Part shown: one piece after another, positions 44,238 to 53,546 of the stretch
Layout: each line of letters begins with the position of its first letter
Position numbering within the stretch: position 1 is the first letter of the stretch
Notes under the pieces: model-generated
What the model was told of the DNA's origin: nothing
Databases searched by the model: none
The model's input: the letters and a program-made list of their open reading frames with translations, nothing else
From: Natronococcus sp. A-GB1
GTDB lineage: Archaea > Halobacteriota > Halobacteria > Halobacteriales > Natrialbaceae
Direction of reading: 5' to 3'
Assembly (NCBI RefSeq): GCF_029688845.1
Contig: NZ_JARUKW010000016.1
Span: 1-64,000, forward strand
DNA length: 64,000 bases
Position numbers and translations under genes: made by a program

Positions 44238-44432
44238 TTACTGGTATGGTGAGACCACGTCGACGAGGTCGGTGTGGCTGACGAGCATCCGCCGACAGCA
44301 GTAGCGGTCGACGCCGAGATCGTCGAGCACCTCCTGTGGGTCTTCGTCGCCCTGGTTGGCTCGCTCGTCGAACTCCTCCCAGTGTTCGCCGACGACGTTT
44401 CCACAGGTGAAACACCGAACCGGTACCATCAT
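44238..44432 (-). CDS. rpoN: DNA-directed RNA polymerase subunit N (Rpo10)
   Basis: A 64-residue zinc-binding subunit. [20 protein letters not shown] gives the first C-x2-C (Cys7/Cys10), and [11 protein letters not shown] the adjacent CC pair, the atypical Rpb10 zinc bundle. The second ATG (44429) is an equally possible start. Two bases separate it from RpoK. Confidence 0.96.
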   Translation of the reverse strand: MMVPVRCFTCGNVVGEHWEEFDERANQGDEDPQEVLDDLGVDRYCCRRMLVSHTDLVDVVSPYQ

Positions 44433-44444
44433 ATGTGAATCACC

Positions 44445-44843
44445 TCAGCGGTAGGACTTCTGGTAGCGAGCCCGAGCGCCCGGGCCGCCCCACTTCTTCG
44501 GTTCGGACTGTCGAACGTCGTTGACCAGCAGCGAGCGGTCGAACTCCATGTAGGCGTCGCGGAGCTCGGCGTCGTTCGTATGCTGGACGATCCCGCGGGC
44601 GATGGCGGTGCGGACGGCGTCGGCCTGTCCGCTGATGCCGCCACCCTCGACGTGGATCTCGATGTCCATCTCGTCGCGGAGTTCGTCGCCGGCGATGCGG
44701 AACGGCTCGAGCATCTTGAGTCGCGACATCTCCGGTTCGACCAGTTCGACCGGTTTCGAGTTGATACGGACGCGGCCCTCGCCCTCGCGAACCGTTGCGC
44801 GGGCGACGGCGGTCTTCTTCTTTCCACTCGTGTTCGTTACCAT
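44445..44843 (-). CDS. rps9: 30S ribosomal protein S9 (uS9)
   Basis: A 132-residue protein with the S9 pattern: [40 protein letters not shown] and the basic terminus [17 protein letters not shown] that reaches the P-site tRNA. Overlaps the L13 stop by 7 bases. Confidence 0.97.
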   Translation of the reverse strand: MVTNTSGKKKTAVARATVREGEGRVRINSKPVELVEPEMSRLKMLEPFRIAGDELRDEMDIEIHVEGGGISGQADAVRTAIARGIVQHTNDAELRDAYMEFDRSLLVNDVRQSEPKKWGGPGARARYQKSYR

Positions 44844-45277
44844 GTGACGTTAGCACCTAACTGTTCGCTGACCTCGTGCAGGTGCACGAAGCGGATGTTC
44901 GAGAGTCGATCGAGCGACGTGTCCTCGAGGACCTCTGCCTCGTCGTCCTCGTAGGGGTTGCCGACGTAGACCCGAACGTTGTCGAGCGCCTCCCGGCCGC
45001 GGGGCTTCTTGTACGGCAGCATGCCGCGAACGGAGCGCTTGAGGATCGTGTCGGGTCGCTTCGGGTAGTACGGACCGCTGTCGGAGCCGAGCTCCAGACG
45101 CTTGCGGTAGGTCCCGAAGACGTCCTCGGCGTCGCCGGTGATGACGGCGTCCTCTGCGTTGACGATCGCGACGCGCTCCCCGTCGAGGGCACGCTGTGCG
45201 ACCTGGCTCGCGACGCGGCCGAGAATGCAGTCTCGAGCGTCGACGACGACATCTGCTTCGAACTCTGCCATGCTCAT
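44837..45277 (-). CDS. rpl13: 50S ribosomal protein L13 (uL13)
   Basis: A 146-residue protein: [36 protein letters not shown], and [20 protein letters not shown]. The ATG at 45277 overlaps the L18e stop (ATGA); MAEFEAD at 45271 is the alternative start. Confidence 0.97.
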   Translation of the reverse strand: MSMAEFEADVVVDARDCILGRVASQVAQRALDGERVAIVNAEDAVITGDAEDVFGTYRKRLELGSDSGPYYPKRPDTILKRSVRGMLPYKKPRGREALDNVRVYVGNPYEDDEAEVLEDTSLDRLSNIRFVHLHEVSEQLGANVTW

Positions 45278-45627
45278 CGAATCACCCGGACGTTGGCTCC
45301 CTCGGGGTTGTTCTCGAGCACCTGCTCGAGCGGGACGGTGTCGCCGACCTGTTCGATCTTCGTCTCTGCGGAGGACGAAAAGTCGACGGCGGCGACGGTG
45401 ACGTTTTTCTGTAGTGCGCCGGATCCCAGCACCTTGCCGGGAACGACGACGGTCTCTTCCTCGCGTGCGTATCGCTCGATACGGCCCAGATTGACCTCGG
45501 CGTGAGTACGCCGGGGCTTCTCGAGACGATCCGCAACGTCTTGCCAGACGTCGGCGTCCCGTTCCCGGGACGTCGACTTCAGCTCGGCGATGAGATCGTT
45601 GAGCCTCGGATTGGTTTTGCTACTCAT
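45274..45627 (-). CDS. rpl18e: 50S ribosomal protein L18e
   Basis: A 117-residue protein: [56 protein letters not shown]. First protein gene after tRNA-Leu in the operon; the intervening 183 bases hold a terminator-like hairpin and a tRNA-Leu fragment. Confidence 0.97.
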   Translation of the reverse strand: MSSKTNPRLNDLIAELKSTSRERDADVWQDVADRLEKPRRTHAEVNLGRIERYAREEETVVVPGKVLGSGALQKNVTVAAVDFSSSAETKIEQVGDTVPLEQVLENNPEGANVRVIR

Positions 45628-45705
45628 TGGTTTCCTCCAAATACTGCGGGCACGCGACGAGACAGTTCCTCGTCTCGTCGGTGCAGTTGATCGCTGAGAA
45701 GTGGA

Positions 45706-45727
45706 TGCAGGGAGCAGGATTTGAACC
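45706..45727 (-). repeat. Partial copy of the 3' end of tRNA-Leu
   Basis: These 22 bases (23 with the preceding A) are identical to 45811-45832, the acceptor and half of the T arm of the adjacent tRNA-Leu, in the same orientation 105 bases further along the transcript. Beyond the repeat no cloverleaf forms. Likely an attachment-site or recombination remnant. Confidence 0.75.
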
Positions 45728-45775
45728 GTCGGGAGACGCTGTTGCGACTCCCGTGGCTCAAATCCGTGCGGTCCA

Positions 45776-45810
45776 TTTTTACGGCTCTTCGGTTCGGTCG
45801 AGCCGAAAAA
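45776..45810 (-). terminator. Hairpin with flanking T/A runs just after tRNA-Leu
   Basis: TTTTT (45776-45780), CGGCTC (45782-45787), a 12-base loop, GAGCCG (45800-45805) and AAAAA (45806-45810) form a symmetrical hairpin starting at the base after the tRNA-Leu 3' end. It could be a terminator or processing signal; the ribosomal genes downstream would then need their own promoter. Confidence 0.4.
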
Positions 45811-45895
45811 TGCAGGGAGCAGGATTTGAACCTGCGGACTCCTACGAGACAGCGCCCTGAACGCTGCGCCGTTGGCCTGACTTGGCTATCCCTGC
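45811..45895 (-). tRNA. tRNA-Leu (anticodon CAG)
   Basis: A class II cloverleaf on the minus strand. The acceptor pairs GCAGGGA with TCCCTGC, discriminator A. The anticodon stem is CAGCG/CGCTG around loop TTCAGGG (anticodon CAG). It has a long variable arm and T arm GCAGGTTCAAATCCTGC. 85 bases, no intron, no encoded CCA. It lies between RpoD and L18e in the operon. Confidence 0.95.
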
Positions 45896-46026
45896 TCGCA
45901 CTTCCGTCTACCCGTCGCCCCTTCAAACCCCTTTCGGTTCGAGCTGCCGACGTCCTGCCAGTCTCGCTGGAGACGGCGCTGGCGAGGAACGCGTCGGCGA
46001 CGTGGGTTTGGGGGCGTCGGATCATG

Positions 46027-46776
46027 TTATAGCTGTACTGCCTCTTCGAGTTCGGTCGCGCGCGCCTCGATCGAGTCGACGGCTCGCGTGACCAGTTCCT
46101 CGACACTAAAGGAGCCGTCCGTCTCCACGTGGAAGACGAAGGCGTTCGAAACGTCCTCCAGGTGGACCTCCTTGCCGGGATGGCGGGTCGAGAGGTCGTG
46201 GTCGAACTCGCTCGTCGGGACGAGTTCGCCGTTCTCCTCGACGACTCCCCGGACGATCTGGGATTCGGGCTCCTGGAACTCCGGCAGGTCGTCGACGACC
46301 TCCACGCGCTGGAGATGTCGGTAGCCGACCGCGACCCCGCCCTGGTGTTTCGCGTGGTTCTTCCCGCGCTCGAGTCGGGCCTCGGCCTCGGCCTCGAGGC
46401 GCTGGCCCTCTTTGAGCTCGATGATCGGGACGTTCTCGTCGGCGGCTTCGACGAGCGAGTCGCTCGAGACGAGATCGCCCGAGTAGGCGGTGGCCGGTCC
46501 TTCGACGTCGATCGAGAGCGTCACGGTGTCGTCCTCGACGAACTCGCCTTCCGGCGGGGTCGTCAGCGGAACGAGTCCGAGCCGCAGGGCGAGCTGTTCG
46601 TCGAACATCACCGACGAGTTCTCGACGAACCGGACGGTGTCGATCGCCATCGTCGGGACGTCGGCAACCATCGCGCGACGGATCCCGTTGGCGAACGCGG
46701 GGGTGATCCCGCGGACGAGGAATCGACCCTCTCGATCCCCGCGTTCGACGAACTCGACGTCGTACTCCTCACTCAT
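46027..46776 (-). CDS. rpoD: DNA-directed RNA polymerase subunit D (Rpo3)
   Basis: A 249-residue counterpart of alpha/Rpb3. [40 protein letters not shown] and [17 protein letters not shown] make up the dimerisation core. The mid-domain (about 135-190) carries no cysteine iron-sulfur motif, as usual for haloarchaea. The start is 3 bases beyond the S11 stop. Confidence 0.97.
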   Translation of the reverse strand: MSEEYDVEFVERGDREGRFLVRGITPAFANGIRRAMVADVPTMAIDTVRFVENSSVMFDEQLALRLGLVPLTTPPEGEFVEDDTVTLSIDVEGPATAYSGDLVSSDSLVEAADENVPIIELKEGQRLEAEAEARLERGKNHAKHQGGVAVGYRHLQRVEVVDDLPEFQEPESQIVRGVVEENGELVPTSEFDHDLSTRHPGKEVHLEDVSNAFVFHVETDGSFSVEELVTRAVDSIEARATELEEAVQL

Positions 46777-46779
46777 GGG

Positions 46780-47169
46780 TTAGTAGCCGCCCTTGCCTTT
46801 GGGTGCGCGCGATCCGTCGTGTGGGATCGGCGTGACGTCCTCGATGCGCCCGATCTCGATGCCCGAGCGGGCCAGCGCGCGGATCGTCGCCTGCGCGCCG
46901 GGACCGGGGGACTTCTGGAGGTTGCCGCCGGGACCGCGCACGCGAACGTGCAGTCCCGTGATGCCGGCAGCCTTGACCTCCTCGGCGATCGACTCGGCCA
47001 TCTGCATCGCCGCGTACGGCGAGGCCTCGTCGCGGTTCTGCTTGACCGCGGTCCCGCCGGAGGACTTGGCGATCGTCTCCGACCCGGTGAGGTCGGTGAC
47101 GGTCATGATCGTGTTGTTGAACGATGCGTGCACGTGGGCTACGCCCCACTTCTCGTCGTCCTGGCTCAT
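46780..47169 (-). CDS. rps11: 30S ribosomal protein S11 (uS11)
   Basis: A 129-residue protein: [60 protein letters not shown], and the [19 protein letters not shown] end. The longer frame upstream is a shadow of S4; start is the ATG at 47169, 1 base after the S4 stop. Confidence 0.97.
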   Translation of the reverse strand: MSQDDEKWGVAHVHASFNNTIMTVTDLTGSETIAKSSGGTAVKQNRDEASPYAAMQMAESIAEEVKAAGITGLHVRVRGPGGNLQKSPGPGAQATIRALARSGIEIGRIEDVTPIPHDGSRAPKGKGGY

Positions 47170-47170
47170 G

Positions 47171-47692
47171 TTATTGCTCCTCCGCGCGTTCCGGGTGCAG
47201 GTCGTCCGACAGCGGGCTGTTCTCCTCGAAGCCGACGAGATCCTCCTCGTCGACGTCGACGACGTAGGAGGGAACCCGGTGGCGCTGGCCGTCGACCACG
47301 ATGTGGCCGTGGACGATGAACTGACGGGCCTGCTGGGTCGTGTTCGCGAACCCCTTCCGGTAGACGACCGTCTGGAGACGGCGCTCGAGGACGTCCTCGA
47401 TCTCGAGGGAGAGAACGTCGCCGAGCTCGTCGGCCTCGTTGAGGATGCCGACGCGCTTGAGCCGTCCGAGGAACTCCTCGGAGCGGCGCATGACGGTCTC
47501 GTCGTCCTGTGCCTGACCGAGCAGGTCACGCGCCTCGCGTCGGTAGGAACGAAGCTCGGACTGCGCTCGCCAGAGCTCCTCCTTGTTCGAGAGCCCGTAG
47601 CGCTCGACCAGCGAGTGTTCGTCGGCGATGCGCTCGCCCTGGTAGGGATGATTCGGCGTCTCGTACTGCTTGGTGTCGGTTCCGAGCGGCAT
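47171..47692 (-). CDS. rps4: 30S ribosomal protein S4 (uS4)
   Basis: A 173-residue protein starting [20 protein letters not shown], with the S4 RNA-binding domain at about 105-165 ([40 protein letters not shown]). Overlaps the S13 stop by one base. Confidence 0.97.
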   Translation of the reverse strand: MPLGTDTKQYETPNHPYQGERIADEHSLVERYGLSNKEELWRAQSELRSYRREARDLLGQAQDDETVMRRSEEFLGRLKRVGILNEADELGDVLSLEIEDVLERRLQTVVYRKGFANTTQQARQFIVHGHIVVDGQRHRVPSYVVDVDEEDLVGFEENSPLSDDLHPERAEEQ

Positions 47693-48207
47693 TATTCGTC
47701 ATCCTCCTCGGCGGCTTCCTCTTCCTGTTCCTCGCGGATCTCCTCGACGTTGACGCCGATGGTGCCCTCCGTACGACCGGTGGACTTCGTTCGCTGGCCG
47801 CGGACCTTCTGGCCGCGTTTGTGGCGAACGCCCCTGTAGGAGTCGATCATCTTCATCCGGTTGATGTCGTGCTGTCGGGTCAACTGGAGATCGTTGCCGA
47901 TCTCGTGGGTTGTTTCGCCGGTGTAGAAGTCGTTCTGGCGGTTGTTGAGCCAGTCCGGGACTTCGTCGGCGTAGTTCTCTACGACTGTCACGACCTCGTC
48001 GATGACGTCTTCGTCGAGTCGGCCGAACGTCGCCGTTCGGTCGACGCCCGCTTTCTCGGCGATGAGTCGGGCGGTCCGACGACCGATCCCGTTCATCTCC
48101 GAGAGCGAGCGTTCGACGGATTTCGTCCCGTCGAGGTCGGTTTGACCGATGCGGACGAAGTACTGAAGGTCTTCGTCCTCTTGCTCTTGAGGTTCTTCCT
48201 CGCTCAT
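47692..48207 (-). CDS. rps13: 30S ribosomal protein S13 (uS13)
   Basis: A 171-residue protein: [40 protein letters not shown], and [20 protein letters not shown] with the [14 protein letters not shown] end. Acidic tails at both ends ([11 protein letters not shown] and [13 protein letters not shown]) are a halophile feature. First protein gene of the supercluster, 71 bases after tRNA-Ser. Confidence 0.97.
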   Translation of the reverse strand: MSEEEPQEQEDEDLQYFVRIGQTDLDGTKSVERSLSEMNGIGRRTARLIAEKAGVDRTATFGRLDEDVIDEVVTVVENYADEVPDWLNNRQNDFYTGETTHEIGNDLQLTRQHDINRMKMIDSYRGVRHKRGQKVRGQRTKSTGRTEGTIGVNVEEIREEQEEEAAEEDDE

Positions 48208-48278
48208 GTGTGGTGAATCTGTGTCTGGTGTGCGCGCGTTTCAGAGCCGACCGACTGGACGTCGATCGGGTAAGCCGA

Positions 48279-48361
48279 CGTCGTGGCGGGGATTTGAACC
48301 CCGGAGGCTTGACGCCACATGGTTAGCAACCATGCGCCTTGGGCCGCTTGGCTACCACGAC
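48279..48361 (-). tRNA. tRNA-Ser (anticodon GCT)
   Basis: A class II cloverleaf: acceptor GTCGTGG/CCACGAC with discriminator G, anticodon stem CATGG/CCATG around TTGCTAA (anticodon GCT), long variable arm GGCGTCAAGCC and T arm CCGGGGTTCAAATCCCCG. 83 bases, CCA not encoded. It is probably the first element of the S13 operon; a TATA-like GCTTAAGTACC lies about 85 bases upstream. Confidence 0.95.
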
Positions 48362-48541
48362 ACGGTGTGTGTATCGTCGCCCGTACGGACTCGGGGACGG
48401 CGTCCCCTGCACGTATTGCACTCACACCTATCGCCGATGGGTACTTAAGCGCAACGAATCCCCCTCGGCTGCGGGCGCCAAACGTTGGCAAAACGGAAGG
48501 ACCGGCGCTTATTACCGACGCCTTCGTATCGCCGTCAACGC

Positions 48542-49468
48542 GTGTCACGAAGAACCGTCCTCGTCCGCCTCGTCGCCGCGGCCGCCGCGATCGTCGCGAT
48601 CGGGCTGGCCGCGGCGACCGTTCGCTCACCGCTCGAGACCGGTGGCTCCGGCGGGACGGGGACCGGCGAGGGGGAGGGAGGAGGCACTGGACAGCCACCC
48701 GAACCCGACCCCCAGACCGGCGGTGAGATCCCGCCGTTTCTCGAGTATCTCCTCTACGCCGTCGTTGCCCTGCTGGCGATCATCCTGGTCTGGTACCTGC
48801 TGGCCCACCGTCGGGATGCCGTTCGGCTGCTCGCGATCGCCCTCGTCGTCGCGCTCGTCGCTCTCGGGCTGGCGTACGCGCTGGCGGCCCTGGGAACGGT
48901 GCCGCTCGGCGGCGAGGAGCCGACCGTCGAAGAGGCCGAGGAGCCGGGCATCGGGGAAGAAGGGGGTGAGCCCGGGGAGGGTGACGGCGAGCGATCGGTT
49001 CCCACCGGGCCGCTCCTCGGTGTCCTCGCCGTTCTCGCGGCCGTCTTCGTCGGTGGGCTCCTGCTAACTCGAAACGCGACCGAACCGACGTCTCCGCCCT
49101 CGGAACCGACACCCGAAGATGAGGGACGAGCGCCGACCGAGACCGAGGCTGCCGCCGTCGGCTCCGCCGCGGGTCGCGCGGCTGATCGGATCGACGGGGG
49201 GACCGCCGCCGACAACGAGGTGTACCGCGCCTGGCGGGAGATGACCGCACCCCTCGAGGTCGACCGCCCCGACTCGAGCACGCCCCGGGAGTTCGCCGAC
49301 GCCGCGATCGAAGCTGGACTCGAGCGCGACCACGTCGAGGAACTCACCCGGCTGTTCGAGGACGTCAGGTACGGCGACAGCGAGACGACGGCGGCGATGG
49401 AGCGACGGGCCGTGTCGGTCCTCCGAAAGATCGAGTCCGAGTACGCCGACGGAGGCGACGGAACGTGA
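48542..49468 (+). CDS. DUF4129 domain membrane protein
   Basis: A protein of about 308 residues from GTG 48542 (VSRRTVLVRL). Membrane segments lie near 10-28, 68-88, 95-118 and 155-175, separated by a Gly/Glu-rich stretch. The soluble C-terminus (NEVYRAWREMTAPLEV, then STPREFADAAIEAGLERDHV and RLFEDVRYGDSET) is the DUF4129 domain, often next to transglutaminase-like and DUF58 genes. TATA-like CTTATTACC near 48510 fits this leaderless start. Overlaps the DUF58 gene (GTGA). Confidence 0.82.
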   Translation: MSRRTVLVRLVAAAAAIVAIGLAAATVRSPLETGGSGGTGTGEGEGGGTGQPPEPDPQTGGEIPPFLEYLLYAVVALLAIILVWYLLAHRRDAVRLLAIALVVALVALGLAYALAALGTVPLGGEEPTVEEAEEPGIGEEGGEPGEGDGERSVPTGPLLGVLAVLAAVFVGGLLLTRNATEPTSPPSEPTPEDEGRAPTETEAAAVGSAAGRAADRIDGGTAADNEVYRAWREMTAPLEVDRPDSSTPREFADAAIEAGLERDHVEELTRLFEDVRYGDSETTAAMERRAVSVLRKIESEYADGGDGT

Positions 49469-51411
49469 ACCGCCGAGCCATCGCGCTGGCGTTCGGTCTG
49501 GCGGCGTTCGTCGCCGCGATCGCCGTCCTCGCCGGCCTCCTCGAGTTCGGGCTCGCACAGCCGGTGATCGTCGTCGTCGGTCTCGCCGCGATCGGGATCG
49601 GCCTTCGGGCGCTGTTTGCCCGCGAGCCGCCTCGGAACGTTGGCACACCCGACCCCGAGCGCTCGACTGACGTTCCCGTCCCGGGCGAAACCCTCCGGGA
49701 GTCGCTTGGAGCCTTTCGGTCGGTCGAGACGAGCTACGCGGTGACGAGCCGCAGAACCGTCGAGGGGCTTCGAGCCGCGGCGATCGCGGTCTGCTCGCGG
49801 TTCGGTGGGGACGACGAGGAGCGAGCACGCGAGCGCGTCGAGTCCGGGGAGTGGACCGACGACGACGTCGCGGCCGCCTTCCTCTCGCCCTCGCTCGAGC
49901 GACCGTCGGGATCGGTTCGAGACAGAATCGCCGCCGTCGCGGGTCGCGGGTCGCGGTGCGACGACGGCGTTCGACGCGCGGTCGCCGCCATCGCGAGGGT
50001 CGGCGACGGCGAGAGCGACGGCTCGCTTCCCCGGTACGATCCCGACGAGGGACGACCCGTTCGCGATCGGGGAACACGGACCGCCACGGACCCGATCGAC
50101 GGCACCCAACGGCGCCGCGAGCGCGCGACGAACTACTGGCACGGAATCGGCGTCGTCGCGCTGCTGGCCGTCGGCGTCGGGGTCGTCGCCGAGGCCCCCG
50201 CGGTCGTCCTGGCCGGCGTCGTCGGCGTCGGCTACGCCGGCTTCTCCCGGGCGTTCGAGCCGCCCGAGCTCGAGCTCTCGATCGATCGCGAACTGAGCGA
50301 CGACGAGCCCGCACCCGGCGACGAGATCGACGTGACGGTGACGATCATCAACGAGCGCGACGGGTTCGTCCCCGACCTCCGGATCGTCGACGGCGTCCCC
50401 GCGGGGATGGCCGTCACGGAGGGCTCGAGTCGGCTCGGAACCGCGCTCCGGCCCGGCGAGTCGGTTCGCCTCGAGTACGCGGTCACGGTCGGGCGCGGCA
50501 GCCACGAGTTCGACCCCGTGCTCGCGGTCGTCGGCGACCTCTCGCGGTCGACCGAACGCGAGTACCTGGTCGGCGCGGAGACGACGGTCGTCTGCGAGCC
50601 CGAGCTGCGACCGGTCGCGGCTCCGGTTCCGCTGCGTCCCGCCGGAGCCACCGTCTCGGGTCGACTTCGAACCGAAGAGGCGGGCGCCGGGACGACCTTC
50701 CACTCGGTCCGGCAGTACCGAAGGGGCGACCCCCTCGCCCGGGTCGACTGGAACCGCCGCGCGAGGACCGGCGAGCTGGCGACGCTGCAGTTCCACGAGG
50801 AGCGCTCGGCCCGCGTCGTCGTCCTGGTCGACGCCCGGCGTGACGCCTACTTGGCGCCCGACTCCGAGACCACCCACGCCGTCAACCGGTCGGTCGCCGC
50901 GGCGGGCCGGATCGCCGCCTCGTTGCTGGCCGAGGGTGACACCGTCGGTCTGGCGGGGCTCGGAGCGATCGACCGGAATCGGGACGAGGAGCCCTGCTGG
51001 CTCGCGCCGGCCGCGGGTCGCCACCACGAGGTCCGGCTGGCGGAGCTCCTCGCGAGCCACCCGCAGTTCTCGACGATCCCGCCGACGAACGGGGGTCGGT
51101 GGCTCTGGCAGCTTCGGGGACTCAGGCGACGGCTCGCAACCGGGACGCAGGTCGTCCTCCTGACGCCGCTTTGTGACGGCGTCTCGGAAGACATCGCGCG
51201 CCGGCTTGACTCCCGAGGGTATCCGGTCACGATCGTCAGCCCGGATCCGACCGCCGACGGCACCGCCGGCGAGCGACTGGCCCGCGTCGCCAGGACGGTC
51301 CGAATGTTCGACCTCCGGCGAGCGGGGATCCCCGTGGTCGACTGGCCTGCCGACGAGTCGATCGACACCGTCTTCGCCCGGCGAGCCGCGAGCGCGGGTG
51401 ATCGCCGGTGA
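49465..51411 (+). CDS. DUF58 domain membrane protein
   Basis: A 648-residue protein from GTG. Membrane pairs lie near 5-50 (LAFGLAAFVAAIAVLAGLLE) and 225-260 (ALLAVGVGVVAEAPAVVLAG). A beta-rich region with CARDB/DUF11-like repeats follows at about 275-390. The DUF58 box FHSVRQYRRGDPLARVDWNR is near 415-432, and then comes a von Willebrand A-like fold (VVVLVDARRDAYL). DUF58 proteins usually work with a MoxR AAA ATPase, which is not in this window. Middle gene of a coupled three-gene operon. Confidence 0.88.
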   Translation: MNRRAIALAFGLAAFVAAIAVLAGLLEFGLAQPVIVVVGLAAIGIGLRALFAREPPRNVGTPDPERSTDVPVPGETLRESLGAFRSVETSYAVTSRRTVEGLRAAAIAVCSRFGGDDEERARERVESGEWTDDDVAAAFLSPSLERPSGSVRDRIAAVAGRGSRCDDGVRRAVAAIARVGDGESDGSLPRYDPDEGRPVRDRGTRTATDPIDGTQRRRERATNYWHGIGVVALLAVGVGVVAEAPAVVLAGVVGVGYAGFSRAFEPPELELSIDRELSDDEPAPGDEIDVTVTIINERDGFVPDLRIVDGVPAGMAVTEGSSRLGTALRPGESVRLEYAVTVGRGSHEFDPVLAVVGDLSRSTEREYLVGAETTVVCEPELRPVAAPVPLRPAGATVSGRLRTEEAGAGTTFHSVRQYRRGDPLARVDWNRRARTGELATLQFHEERSARVVVLVDARRDAYLAPDSETTHAVNRSVAAAGRIAASLLAEGDTVGLAGLGAIDRNRDEEPCWLAPAAGRHHEVRLAELLASHPQFSTIPPTNGGRWLWQLRGLRRRLATGTQVVLLTPLCDGVSEDIARRLDSRGYPVTIVSPDPTADGTAGERLARVARTVRMFDLRRAGIPVVDWPADESIDTVFARRAASAGDRR

Positions 51412-51944
51412 GCGAGATCACCCGTCGACCCGCCGTTCGCTCGAGCGTCGCCGCCGGCGCCGTCGTCCTCGTCGCCGTCCTCGCCGCGGGGAACCAATCG
51501 GCGAGCGCCCTCGGGTTCGGCGCGGTCGGCGGGCTCGTCTTCGCCGTCGGGCTGGCGACCGGCCGTCACCGCGCCGTCGACGTCGGCGCGCTCGCGCTCT
51601 TCCTCGGGGTGGTCGCCGGCGGGCTCGAGGCGACCGCGGTCGAGCCGACGATCGTCGCCACGGTCGCGACCGTCGTCGCCTGGGACCTCGCACACGGGGC
51701 GATCGCGCTCGGCGACCAGCTCGGTCGCGAGGCCGATACGCGCCGGCTCGAGGCGATTCGGGCGTCCTCGAGCCTTCTCGTGGGGTTGCTATCGGGGACT
51801 GTCGGTTACGCAGTGTACGTCTTCGGCGGGAGCGGACAACCGGTCGCAGCCGTCGTCCTGTTGCTCGTCGCAGCGGTACTGATCGTCGTCGGATTCGGCG
51901 GCGGACGGTCGGGATCGACCCGTCGACGGCGAACCCGCCACTGA
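51408..51944 (+). CDS. Small multi-span membrane protein (DUF7519-like)
   Basis: A 178-residue protein from GTG 51408, overlapping the DUF58 stop by 4 bases. About five hydrophobic segments (SVAAGAVVLVAVLAAG, LGFGAVGGLVFAVGLATG, LALFLGVVAGGLEATAV, LVGLLSGTVGYAVYVFGG, AAVVLLLVAAVLIVVGF). The position after DUF4129-DUF58 matches a haloarchaeal family I recall as DUF7519; that name needs checking. Function unknown. Confidence 0.72.
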   Translation: MSEITRRPAVRSSVAAGAVVLVAVLAAGNQSASALGFGAVGGLVFAVGLATGRHRAVDVGALALFLGVVAGGLEATAVEPTIVATVATVVAWDLAHGAIALGDQLGREADTRRLEAIRASSSLLVGLLSGTVGYAVYVFGGSGQPVAAVVLLLVAAVLIVVGFGGGRSGSTRRRRTRH

Positions 51945-52004
51945 TAGCGGAGCCGCAGAGCGTGTCGGCCACAATAGTTTTGTGTACTAACAGAAACTAC
52001 CGGT

Positions 52005-52439
52005 ATGGAGCGACGTGCGTTCCTCGCGACGGCGGCGACCGGGGGGTTCGTTGCCACCGCGGGCTGTCTCGAGCGACTGCCGGGCGTCGGTCTCGACGCC
52101 TCGCTGGAGACGACCGATCCGGAGCTTCGGCCACAAGATCCGCCCGACGTGACCGTCGACGGCGAGGAGGTCACCGTTCGCGGCACGATCGAGTACGGGT
52201 CGAGCAGCTGCGGCGCGCTCGAGCTCGCACACGCTGACTACGAGGACTCCCAGGCTCGACTCGACGTCATCGTCGTCGCGGCCGACGACTCGGGGTGGAC
52301 GTCGGCGTGTACGGACGACCTCGTGGAGGAAGGCTACCGCGTCGAGGCGACCGTCAGCGAGGGGCTGCGGCGGGTCGCCGCGACCGAACACCACGTCTTC
52401 GGGGAGACGTCCTCGACGACCGTCGACGGACTGAGCTAA
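52005..52439 (+). CDS. Small Tat-exported lipoprotein
   Basis: A 144-residue protein. [20 protein letters not shown] carries twin arginines and is followed by a lipobox Cys at about 21. The mature domain is beta rich with [20 protein letters not shown] and two further cysteines (SSCGAL, TSACTDD) that may pair. Similar lipoproteins are frequent in haloarchaea without known role. It ends overlapping the moaA stop on the other strand. Confidence 0.78.
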   Translation: MERRAFLATAATGGFVATAGCLERLPGVGLDASLETTDPELRPQDPPDVTVDGEEVTVRGTIEYGSSSCGALELAHADYEDSQARLDVIVVAADDSGWTSACTDDLVEEGYRVEATVSEGLRRVAATEHHVFGETSSTTVDGLS

Positions 52440-53407
52440 ACCTCCGCGTACCCCTCGACGTACTCGTCGTTGATCTCCCACTCACCGTCGTCGTTTTTGA
52501 TCATGTACTCGCCGTAGTAGGGAACGCGGTTCGCGACGACCTCGCGGTAGGCCTCGCGGATCTCGGGTTTGGTCATCTCGCCCATCGGCCGGAGGTCGTC
52601 ACTGCGGTTGAGACAGCCCTTCAGGTACCCCTCGTGGGTCACCCGAACGCGGTGGCAGTTCGCACAGAAGGTCGGGTTCTCGACGGGGTCGACGATCTCG
52701 ACCATTCCGCCGTCGACCCAGTAGCGCTTGCGGTCGTGCATCTCCCGGTGTTCGATCTCGTCGGCCTGTTCGGCGAGCCAGTCGTGGACCCGCTGGATGT
52801 CGATGTTCCACTCCGGCCGGCCCGTCAGCTCGGGCATGTACTCGATCAGCTGGAGCTGGAGCCCGTCGTTCTCGGCGACGTGGTCGACCATCTCCGGGAC
52901 GTACCCGGCAGTATGTTCGAAAACGACCATGTTGAGTTTGACCGGGTCCAGGCCGGCGTCGACGGCCGCCCGGACGCCCTCGAGGACCTTCTCGTAGGCG
53001 CCGCTTTTTGTCACTGCGGCGAAGTCCTCGGGATCGAGCGCGTCCTGGGAGACGTTGACCCGCTCGAGCCCGGCGTCGACTAAGTCCTCGGCCCGACCGG
53101 GAAGGAAGGTGCCGTTGGTCGTCAGCGAGACCTCCATCGAGTCGGGCGTACGCTCGATGATCTCCTCGAGATCCTGACGAAGCATCGGCTCTCCGCCCGT
53201 GAACTTCACCGAGTCGACGCCGAACTCCTCGACGACCTCGAGGAAGCGAACGACGTCGTCGGCGCTCATCTCGTCGTCCTGCGGATCCATCGGTCCCCGC
53301 GTGTCGCCGAGCCCCTCGTTGTGACAGTAGATGCAGTCGAAGTTACACCGATCGGTGAGCGAGATCCGAACCCCCGTGACCTCGCGCCCGAACTCGTCGG
53401 TTAACAT
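52436..53407 (-). CDS. moaA: GTP 3',8-cyclase MoaA (molybdenum cofactor synthesis)
   Basis: A 323-residue radical SAM enzyme for the first step of molybdopterin synthesis. The SAM cluster motif C21-x3-C25-x2-C28 (RCNFDCIYC), the glycine-rich FTGGEPMLR, and the second cluster C-x2-C-x13-C (FCANCHR...LKGC near 247-264) are all present. It lacks the C-terminal double glycine of bacterial MoaA, and instead ends with an acidic tail. ATG 53407 is followed by the family pattern [19 protein letters not shown]. An 18-base palindrome lies just upstream. Confidence 0.94.
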   Translation of the reverse strand: MLTDEFGREVTGVRISLTDRCNFDCIYCHNEGLGDTRGPMDPQDDEMSADDVVRFLEVVEEFGVDSVKFTGGEPMLRQDLEEIIERTPDSMEVSLTTNGTFLPGRAEDLVDAGLERVNVSQDALDPEDFAAVTKSGAYEKVLEGVRAAVDAGLDPVKLNMVVFEHTAGYVPEMVDHVAENDGLQLQLIEYMPELTGRPEWNIDIQRVHDWLAEQADEIEHREMHDRKRYWVDGGMVEIVDPVENPTFCANCHRVRVTHEGYLKGCLNRSDDLRPMGEMTKPEIREAYREVVANRVPYYGEYMIKNDDGEWEINDEYVEGYAEV

Positions 53408-53413
53408 ACCACC

Positions 53414-53431
53414 CAGTTTCAGGTGAAACTG
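53414..53431. promoter_or_regulatory. Perfect palindromic operator at the moaA promoter
   Basis: CAGTTTCA-GG-TGAAACTG is a perfect 8-base-pair inverted repeat 7-24 bases before the moaA ATG. A TATA-like GAACTTAAGC is directly upstream on the minus strand (53431-53440). It overlaps the expected start of transcription, so a bound protein would block it. The regulator is not identified. Confidence 0.6.
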
Positions 53432-53546
53432 CTTAAGTTCGCCGGACGAAATCAACCTTCGTAACCCATTTCGGTTTCGTCAGCGGCGGTGCAGTTCCAC
53501 CTCACGTGGTGTATGACTCTTGCAGTCGGCCGTCGTGTGACTCGGC

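Noticed and set aside
45697-45775. Another tRNA-Leu gene
   Set aside because: After the 22-base identity the sequence does not form a T stem, anticodon arm or acceptor; it is a fragment only.
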